In this document: positions 1 through 4,226 of the stretch, one piece after another
Layout of the letters: every line of letters begins with the position of its first letter
How positions within the stretch are numbered: the first letter of the stretch is position 1
Notes under the pieces: model-generated
Databases searched by the model: none
Told to the model about the DNA's origin: nothing
The model's input: only the letters and a program-made list of their open reading frames with translations
Position numbers and translations under genes: made by a program
NCBI GenBank assembly: GCA_016765335.1
Contig: JAESQE010000247.1
Location: 1-5,029 of the forward strand
Length of the DNA: 5,029 bases
Direction of reading: 5' to 3'
From: Planctomycetaceae bacterium
Lineage (GTDB): Bacteria; Planctomycetota; Planctomycetia; Planctomycetales; Planctomycetaceae

Positions 1-9
1 CGAAATCGA

Positions 10-396
10 ATGATGAAAAATCAGAACTGCGATTTGCAACGTGATTTGCAACGATGTTCGGTCACTGGGCATTCGAATGCCTGGCTGGGGACTCGAACTT
101 CACGAGCTGGTTTTTCGATGATTGAGATGCTCGTCGTCATTGGTATTATTATTACCCTGGCAGCGATGTTGGTCGGCACTATAGGCAGAACGATGACCAA
201 TGCTCGGATCAAAGCTACGCGAGTTACCATTTTGAAAATCAACACGATCCTTCAGCAACAGCGAACCGAATTCGATGATGCCGAAAAGACAAACCGGACT
301 TTCCCGCAAAAGGAAACCTTTGGTGGGTTTGGTGCCCGAACTGACCTCGAACATTATTACGCCCGAAAATTGCGAATGAAGCAAGCCTTCCCGTAA
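10..396 (+). CDS. N-terminal fragment of GspG-like pseudopilin (signal, helix, no head)
   Basis: This is the part translated if the TAA at 394-396 is respected: 128 residues, or 94 after predicted cleavage between G34 and F35. It keeps everything needed for membrane insertion and prepilin-peptidase processing (GFSMIE with Glu at +5, then a hydrophobic stretch to about residue 59) and much of the following helix. It lacks the beta-sheet head that stabilises pseudopilins. The leader is long and holds two Cys flanking a DLQR-DLQR duplication. If made, it would probably be unstable, or could act as a defective subunit; that is inference. No Shine-Dalgarno can be judged because only nine bases precede the first ATG. 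Confidence 0.6.
   Translation: MMKNQNCDLQRDLQRCSVTGHSNAWLGTRTSRAGFSMIEMLVVIGIIITLAAMLVGTIGRTMTNARIKATRVTILKINTILQQQRTEFDDAEKTNRTFPQKETFGGFGARTDLEHYYARKLRMKQAFP
31..54 (+). repeat. 12-bp in-frame tandem duplication in the pilin leader
   Basis: GATTTGCAACGT (31-42) is followed at once by GATTTGCAACGA (43-54), 11 of 12 bases identical, encoding DLQR twice. It lies wholly in the leader removed by prepilin peptidase, where length change is likely tolerated. Confidence 0.8.
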
Positions 397-1242
397 CGGT
401 TTGAAGATCTTTTGGAACCAGATGGCGAACCGGGCGAATTTTATAGGAAATATGATATTGGGCCAGATGAAGACGGTGATGGCCCCGCTAACTGGGCAGA
501 TCTTAATGGTGTCACTCGACCTGATTTAGAAGAATTTGGTATGCACGGTTCGAGGACCTTTTCGGATGACCCTATTATAGGTAAGCAACTTAGGGAGATG
601 ATATCAAGTGGGGAGTTTATTAAGGCAAACCACACGCTGAAAACAGAAAGTGCAGAGTTACTGTACTTTACAATTACGAAAAACGCTTTTGGATTTACAA
701 CTGCTGACGATGGAGAGTTCACTGCTCAGGAAGTGGCGGATACCGATGGCGATGGCCTGATGGAATTTGTGGATGCCTGGGGAGAGCCGTTGCGGTTTTA
801 TCGTTGGCCGACTCGTCTGATTCGACCAGACGGACCAGGTACCGCTGCAACGGATCGCTACTGGAATATGCTTGCTTCACGCAAACTGGATGACTTGGAA
901 AAAAACAGAGATCCCTACGACGTGAATGCCAAAATGTATGGCACGATTGTTAAATATGCCAGACTAAACAATGATGGAGATATGTCCCTGTATTTCCATG
1001 AAGGAGACGCCAATTTTGACTTGACTGGCGATACGAATTTTATCCAAGCTGCGTTTCACACGCCTCAAACATTCCATACGTTTCTGCTTATTTCGACTGG
1101 GCCAGATTTAGAACTGGGATTGCTGGAACCAAATGATACTCCAAGATTTGGGCATTTGGCACAGCCGGATCCGTCTATCGTAGATGTTGAAGATGGCCCG
1201 TTGAATGACAATGTGACGAATTTGAAATCAGAAGAAAAATAG
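397..1242 (+). CDS. C-terminal remainder of GspG-like pseudopilin
   Basis: This is the in-frame continuation after the TAA and ends at TAG 1240-1242. The first possible bacterial start is TTG 412, but no ribosome binding site precedes it; the equivalent residue in an intact protein would simply be a Leu in RFEDLLEP. The first in-frame ATG is 541, with only a weak purine run (AGAAGA) upstream. The segment holds the soluble head: DEDGDG and DTDGDG calcium-type loops, the VDAWGEPLRFYRWPT block and a late ISTGPDLELG block. Without the N-terminal signal and helix it could not be exported or assembled as a pilin, so independent function is doubtful. Reading-frame preservation over about 280 codons argues that the interruption is recent or not real. 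Confidence 0.55.
   Translation, partial: RFEDLLEPDGEPGEFYRKYDIGPDEDGDGPANWADLNGVTRPDLEEFGMHGSRTFSDDPIIGKQLREMISSGEFIKANHTLKTESAELLYFTITKNAFGFTTADDGEFTAQEVADTDGDGLMEFVDAWGEPLRFYRWPTRLIRPDGPGTAATDRYWNMLASRKLDDLEKNRDPYDVNAKMYGTIVKYARLNNDGDMSLYFHEGDANFDLTGDTNFIQAAFHTPQTFHTFLLISTGPDLELGLLEPNDTPRFGHLAQPDPSIVDVEDGPLNDNVTNLKSEEK
466..501 (+). other. First Asp-rich (DEDGDG) calcium-type loop in GspG-like head
   Basis: The 12 codons encode a D-x-D-x-D-G start and end in Asp at loop position 12, the spacing of EF-hand/dockerin-like calcium loops. Position 7 is Pro and there is no hydrophobic residue at position 8, so it is a poorer match than the second loop. GspG-type pseudopilins are known to bind calcium, which makes a metal role plausible but unproven. 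Confidence 0.4.
739..774 (+). other. Second Asp-rich (DTDGDG) calcium-type loop beside the DAWG block
   Basis: The 12 codons read D-T-D-G-D-G, then a hydrophobic residue at position 8 (Met) and Asp at position 12, close to an EF-hand loop (Asp instead of Glu last). It runs straight into VDAWGEPLRFY, the counterpart of the DPWGNPY segment of GspG near which classical GspG binds calcium. Structural inference only. Confidence 0.5.
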
Positions 1243-1326
1243 AGCTGTTGTAAACGCGACATACGAATCAGAAATGAACAGACCTGACTGGATTGTTAAA
1301 ACATGGGCCAATTGAATGAGAATCCG

Positions 1327-2577
1327 ATGAAACGCCGCAATGCTTTTACACTGGTTGAACTATTAGTTGCCATCACGATTTTCGTCATTCTGACGGTATT
1401 GACTCTTGGTGCATTCAATCTGAACATCGGCAGCGAACGAGTTCGTTCTGCTTCCCGGCAAGTACAGGCCATGCTTGAGGGAGCGAAAACTCGCGCTTTC
1501 AAAGACCGGAATCCGGTTGGCGTGCGGTTTTTGCTCAACGAGAATTTCCCTGGAGAGATCACGGGGATGATGTACATTGAAGGACAAGCTAACCTGGCTG
1601 GCGGTAGTTTTGAAACGGGATCGTTACACCTTGTCGATTTGGTTCTGGATGGCGATTCCAACGATGGCATGGTTGATCAGGGGATTAAATACGCAGTGAT
1701 CCAGGGGACAACGAGTCTTTCCTGGAAAGAGATGAAAAGTATCGGGCAGATACAAGCTGGGGTCAGAATTCGAATTCCTGCCAAAACGGGCAAGTGGTAC
1801 ACGGTTTCTTCGAACCGATTTCTGACGGATACGAATGAATCTATTATGCGGTTGACCGAAGATTATGTGGGATCTGCCAATTGGGTTCTCTCAAATGCAA
1901 CTTTCGCGGAAAAATCAGTCACCTACGAACTTGATCTTTCGATGGTTATGGGGGCGATGCCGGGAGAAGATCCTGTTGAGTTGCCAAACGGAATTGTGAT
2001 TGACCTGAAAAGCAGCAAGGTGCCCAGCAACTGGAATGTGACTCGCTGGAGACCGAGCAAGCTGTACGCTGTTGGTAATTGGGTTGTCGGTAATTCAATC
2101 GCTGGGTTACGGGCCTATCGTGCAGAAAACGCGGGAACTTCAGCAGCTAATTTGAATAACGAGCCGACCTGGCCTTCTGCGGTGAATAATACAGTCATTG
2201 ATAATGGTATCACATGGCGATGTTTTGAGGTGCCACGTTTCGATATTGTTTTCACGCCACAGGGAACGGTGATGGGGTCTGTGGTTGCAGAGGGGCTGTT
2301 GCACCTCACATTGGCTGAAACACGTGACACACACGCAATTTTTGAAAACGATCCCACCGCATCTGGTGGAACAACCATTGGAGTACCCGTTTGGGATTTG
2401 CGAGATCACAATGGAGATAACGAGGCACCAGAGCACATTGGTTCGTTTCGGGTGATCACTGTTTTTCCCGCCAGCGGCTCAGTGAACGTCAGTCCAATTG
2501 ATCAGACTGATTCAGACAATAACGAGTTTGCAGACAGTATCTTCCGTTATGCGATTGAAGGATCAACGGCTAAGTAG
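1327..2577 (+). CDS. GspH/FimT-like pseudopilin with inserted Trp/Gly-rich module
   Basis: Predicted minor pseudopilin of the same pseudopilus; GspH family proteins sit near the fibre tip. The start is taken at ATG 1327: it gives the short basic leader MKRRNA cut before FTLVE (Glu11 is mature +5) and has a weak GAG six bases upstream. ATG 1303 is in frame, adds eight residues and has no visible ribosome binding site, but cannot be excluded. Seen in order: hydrophobic helix about 7-31; amphipathic helix; DGDSNDG loop about 108-114; beta-rich body with LPNGIVIDL (about 219-227) and RFDIVFTPQGTVMG (about 304-317), the usual paired strands of the GspH/FimT fold; and a C-terminal DSDNNEFADSIFRYAIEG segment (395-412). 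Residues 241-300 split the paired strands and look like a separate module. At 416 residues it is more than twice the length of classical GspH (about 170). It lies 84 bases after the GspG-like gene, fitting one operon. Confidence 0.8.
   Translation: MKRRNAFTLVELLVAITIFVILTVLTLGAFNLNIGSERVRSASRQVQAMLEGAKTRAFKDRNPVGVRFLLNENFPGEITGMMYIEGQANLAGGSFETGSLHLVDLVLDGDSNDGMVDQGIKYAVIQGTTSLSWKEMKSIGQIQAGVRIRIPAKTGKWYTVSSNRFLTDTNESIMRLTEDYVGSANWVLSNATFAEKSVTYELDLSMVMGAMPGEDPVELPNGIVIDLKSSKVPSNWNVTRWRPSKLYAVGNWVVGNSIAGLRAYRAENAGTSAANLNNEPTWPSAVNNTVIDNGITWRCFEVPRFDIVFTPQGTVMGSVVAEGLLHLTLAETRDTHAIFENDPTASGGTTIGVPVWDLRDHNGDNEAPEHIGSFRVITVFPASGSVNVSPIDQTDSDNNEFADSIFRYAIEGSTAK
2047..2226 (+). other. Inserted CBM-like (W..Y..G..V / GTS..EPTWP / DNGITW) module
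   Basis: The 60 codons (W241 to F300 of the GspH-like protein) show a recognisable order: W-R-P-S-x-L-Y-A-V-G-N-W-V-V, then AYRAENAGTS, EPTWP and DNGITWRC. By eye this resembles the short aromatic Y-x-G-D-x-V / GTSG-x-x-EPTWP / DG-x-x-W modules seen in phage tail and carbohydrate-binding (CBM5/12-like) proteins. It falls between two strands normally close together in GspH/FimT heads (IDLKSSKVP before it, RFDIVFTPQG after it), so it would protrude from the head as a surface domain. Ligand binding is inference. Confidence 0.55.
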
Positions 2578-2596
2578 CGAGAGAGAGGATTTACTG

Positions 2597-2619
2597 CGAT
2601 TTTCGATTTTCGATTTTCG
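2597..2619 (+). repeat. Three perfect heptamer copies (CGATTTT)3 in the gap before gene 3
   Basis: Three perfect CGATTTT copies followed by CG lie in the 80-base gap between the GspH-like and GspI-like genes, ending 38 bases before ATG 2658. The rest of the gap is AT-rich with no clear hairpin terminator or convincing sigma-70 promoter. Copy number could change by slippage, which would alter leader length but not a coding frame, since the likely start is downstream. Confidence 0.85.
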
Positions 2620-2645
2620 TGTTTTAATAGTTGGGTCACCGCATT

Positions 2646-2649
2646 GGAG
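2646..2649 (+). promoter_or_regulatory. Shine-Dalgarno that decides the GspI-like start
   Basis: GGAG lies eight bases before ATG 2658. It supports that ATG over the upstream in-frame TTG at 2631, which has no such sequence. Confidence 0.6.
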
Positions 2650-2657
2650 CGGTTGTT

Positions 2658-4097
2658 ATGAAGCAGATCATTACGATGAATCGAATCACAAGCCTCAGTA
2701 AATTGAGAAAACCGGGTGCAGTTTCGAAGCAACTGCGTGGTGACTCAGGTTCCGTTGGGGCAACACTGATTGAAATTCTGATGTCGCTGATGGTGATGGG
2801 GATTGGTTTAGTCTCGGTCGCCTCGCTGTTCCCAATTTCGATGCTACGTTCTATTCAGGCAACAAAAATAACAAACGCAGTGTTTTTGAAGTTTCAATGC
2901 GAAGACATCATCCAGGCGTTACCGAATTTGATTCGTGATGATTACGATGCCTCCTATCCCATATCTCCAATATCAGGAAAAAAAGTACTACAAAATGTAG
3001 AATTCACGCCCCGTTCAAAAGCTTGGGGACGCTATGGGATAACGGATCCCATTCAGTTGCAGTACCTCGATGTCGTTTCGGTGATCGATCCAATTGGCGC
3101 ATGGTACAACAGTGGTTCGCAAGATGCGAAGTCTTATGGAAAAGACCCCTTTGGTTTACATGGTGCTGCGGGTGACCCTGGCAATATTTGGCGTTTCACG
3201 GCTAATCGTAAAAATGCAGGATATCGTTTTACTGACCCAAATCCCAATATTGCAAGAATCGAGAAAGAGTTGGCTTTCTCGACGTTCGGGGCAAATGACA
3301 GTTGGAAGCCGTTTTTGTCTTCGATAGAAGTCACCCGAAATAGTGCAACAGAAGTCGTTTTGGTGGATGGAAATACTGACGATCTGGTTGTGTTTGAAGA
3401 CTCATTGAATTCAGGATCAATTGGGCGAATTGTGCTGGTAGATGCCAATGGGAAGCAGTCTCATGTGAGCAGAGTGAGTGCAATTGCGGGGCAAACCGTG
3501 ACATTCTCTGAAGCCTTACCAAATAATGGCCTGTACAACGCGATCTCCGAGGTGCGTCTGGAATTGTTCGAACTTCGTTATAGCTGTCTGATTACGATTC
3601 GGAAACAATTAACTAATTTAGGATTTGCGGGCACATACGGAAATGATGGAGTCGATGACGATAACTCTGATGGCGATAATGATCCATCAACAGAGGCAGA
3701 CGATGGGCCTAACAACGGACAGAATGAAATTGCCTGGCCCGGCTCTGACGATAAAGTTCGCCCGATGGGGGGAGATTTGGTTATCTTTTTTCGTCGAGAT
3801 TTCTCTGCATTGGCCGAGCAGGTTTACAGCGTTGAAAATTTTAATAAAGGCCAGGTTGGTATTCAGCCAGGAGATGTCACGATCCGTTGGACAGGCAATT
3901 CTGAAGCAAAGCCCAGGTTGCGTGAAGGAAGTTGGGTGTTTGATCCTGTGAATGGTTACTGGTATCAGATTCGAGCGGTATCAGTTGAGGGCGTGGACTT
4001 TGCAAAGATTTTGCTGGATCGATCTCCTGAAAAGACGGGGAAATATTTAATGGTGCCGGATAATGTTGTGGATGTTGTTGAGTTCACTGCGTATTGA
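2658..4097 (+). CDS. GspI/PilV-like pseudopilin, enlarged, with Ala at mature +1
   Basis: Predicted minor pseudopilin of 479 residues, third in the G-H-I-J order; GspI family members initiate the tip complex with GspJ and GspK. Seen: a 34-residue basic leader, cleavage expected after G34 in SVG/ATLIE, Glu39 at mature +5, and hydrophobic helix about 35-62 (ATLIEILMSLMVMGIGLVSVASLF). The following ISMLRSIQATKITNA helix is typical of planctomycete PilV-like proteins. The rest is a large beta-rich periplasmic region with TEVVLVDGN and RIVLVDANG strands (about 230-265), an acidic Asp/Asn-rich stretch (about 326-351), GSDD, and a terminal VPDNVVDVVEFTAY. Classical GspI is only about 125 residues, so most of this protein is lineage-specific and its role unknown. 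Ala replaces the usual Phe at mature +1, so methylation or assembly may differ. The start at ATG 2658 is supported by GGAG; TTG 2631 would only add nine residues. Confidence 0.8.
   Translation: MKQIITMNRITSLSKLRKPGAVSKQLRGDSGSVGATLIEILMSLMVMGIGLVSVASLFPISMLRSIQATKITNAVFLKFQCEDIIQALPNLIRDDYDASYPISPISGKKVLQNVEFTPRSKAWGRYGITDPIQLQYLDVVSVIDPIGAWYNSGSQDAKSYGKDPFGLHGAAGDPGNIWRFTANRKNAGYRFTDPNPNIARIEKELAFSTFGANDSWKPFLSSIEVTRNSATEVVLVDGNTDDLVVFEDSLNSGSIGRIVLVDANGKQSHVSRVSAIAGQTVTFSEALPNNGLYNAISEVRLELFELRYSCLITIRKQLTNLGFAGTYGNDGVDDDNSDGDNDPSTEADDGPNNGQNEIAWPGSDDKVRPMGGDLVIFFRRDFSALAEQVYSVENFNKGQVGIQPGDVTIRWTGNSEAKPRLREGSWVFDPVNGYWYQIRAVSVEGVDFAKILLDRSPEKTGKYLMVPDNVVDVVEFTAY
3633..3749 (+). other. Asp/Asn-rich acidic segment of GspI-like protein
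   Basis: The segment covers residues 326-364 of the GspI-like protein. It contains GNDGVDDDNSDGDNDP, then EADDG, NNGQNE and WPGSDD, and is very rich in Asp, Asn and Gly. This looks like degenerate calcium-binding D-x-D-x-D loops or a flexible acidic linker. It sits between two predicted structured regions (LFELRYSCLITIRK before, GGDLVIFFRR after). No strict EF-hand loop is complete. Confidence 0.45.
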
Positions 4098-4112
4098 GCA
4101 AGCAGTTGCTGC

Positions 4113-4169
4113 ACACCGTGTTGTTTGCGTGCCACAGTGTTGTTTGCGTGCCAAAGAATGTCACGGTGT
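4113..4169. repeat. 8-bp inverted repeat spanning the repeat cluster
   Basis: ACACCGTG (4113-4120) is the exact reverse complement of CACGGTGT (4162-4169), with 41 bases between. The arms are the dyad heads of copies 1 and 3, so this probably follows from those near-palindromic heads. It has no U-tract, so it is not an intrinsic terminator. Confidence 0.4.
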
Positions 4170-4182
4170 TTTTTGCGTGCGA
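4114..4182 (+). repeat. Cluster of three 21-bp intergenic repeats with dyad heads
   Basis: Three copies of CAC-N-GTGTTGTTTGCGTGC plus two further bases start at 4114, 4133 and 4162. Copies 1 and 2 match at 20 of 21 bases and overlap by two; copy 3 matches copy 1 at 18 of 21. The central base of the CAC-N-GTG dyad is C, A and G in turn. Copies 2 and 3 are also followed by similar AAGA(G)ATGT tails, giving a 29-bp period there against 19 bp between copies 1 and 2. The cluster lies in the 129-base gap after the GspI-like stop. It may be an operator array, a genome-wide intergenic repeat or decaying tandem duplication; the sequence alone does not decide. Confidence 0.8.
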
Positions 4183-4213
4183 AAGAGATGTGAGTTTAAG
4201 AGTTGGGCTAACT

Positions 4214-4219
4214 GAGGGA
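4214..4219 (+). promoter_or_regulatory. Strong Shine-Dalgarno for the GspJ-like gene
   Basis: GAGGGA (within GAGGGAAG) lies seven bases before ATG 4227, the best ribosome binding site in the window. It fixes that start. Confidence 0.75.
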
Positions 4220-4226
4220 AGTGATT

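Larger units (their letters stand above)
10..1242 (+). pseudogene. GspG-like pseudopilin gene interrupted by one in-frame TAA
   Basis: Read as one frame, this is a 411-codon prepilin gene broken only at codon 129 (TAA, 394-396). Family role: GspG is the major pseudopilin of the type II secretion pseudopilus, inserted in the inner membrane, cleaved by prepilin peptidase and assembled into a periplasmic fibre. Seen: a 34-residue leader ending RAG, cleavage before F35, Glu39 as mature +5, a hydrophobic helix at about 35-59, then a long polar helix. After the stop come two Asp-rich loops (DEDGDG, DTDGDG), the GspG-type block VDAWGEPLRFYRWPT and a late STGPDLELG block resembling the GspG C-terminal loop. 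Frame and family match continue on both sides of the stop, so this is a nonsense change and not a frameshift. The context FP*RFEDL suggests an original Gln (CAA to TAA). Two ATGs (10 and 13) begin the frame, but it is open to the left edge and only nine bases precede it, so the true start could lie upstream. Not settled: real pseudogene, sequencing error or readthrough. Confidence 0.75.

Noticed and set aside
394..396. Programmed selenocysteine or pyrrolysine recoding
   Set aside because: The codon is TAA, not TGA or TAG, and no associated structure is seen; nonsense mutation or sequencing error is simpler.
441..722. Antisense frame opposite the GspG-like head
   Set aside because: Overlaps a conserved + strand domain; the hydrophobic and Ser-rich composition is what the opposite strand of acidic codons gives.
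899..906. A-AAA-AAC, a classical -1 slippery heptamer, in the GspG-like head
   Set aside because: Zero-frame sequence continues to a conserved C terminus and no downstream pseudoknot or useful -1 product is visible; likely a chance A-run.
1243..1326. Terminator between the GspG-like and GspH-like genes
   Set aside because: No GC-rich stem followed by a T-tract is present; the gap shows nothing beyond a weak GAG before ATG 1327.
1296..1670. Antisense reading frame of about 124 codons opposite the GspH-like gene
   Set aside because: Lies fully within the coding region of a well-supported + strand gene, has no recognisable domain and no ribosome binding site worth noting.
2631..2657. TTG 2631 as start of the GspI-like gene
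   Set aside because: No ribosome binding site there, whereas ATG 2658 has GGAG at eight bases spacing and leaves a sufficient leader.
2498..2701. Short + strand ORF bridging the end of gene 2 and start of gene 3
   Set aside because: Overlaps the 3' end of the GspH-like gene in another frame, passes through the heptamer repeat and has no domain.
2978..2984. Seven-A run that could act as a slippery site in the GspI-like gene
   Set aside because: The zero frame is intact for over 1,100 bases afterwards and no coherent alternative product was found.
3094..3327. Alternative-frame + strand ORF inside the GspI-like gene
   Set aside because: Out of frame with a convincing long gene, no family resemblance; a shadow frame.
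3625..3951. Alternative-frame + strand ORF across the acidic segment of the GspI-like gene
   Set aside because: Met/Thr-rich sequence arising from shifted GAT-rich codons; no start signal or motif.
4114..4182. CRISPR array
   Set aside because: The copies overlap or are separated by only eight bases, so there are no spacer-sized unique segments, and no cas genes are present.
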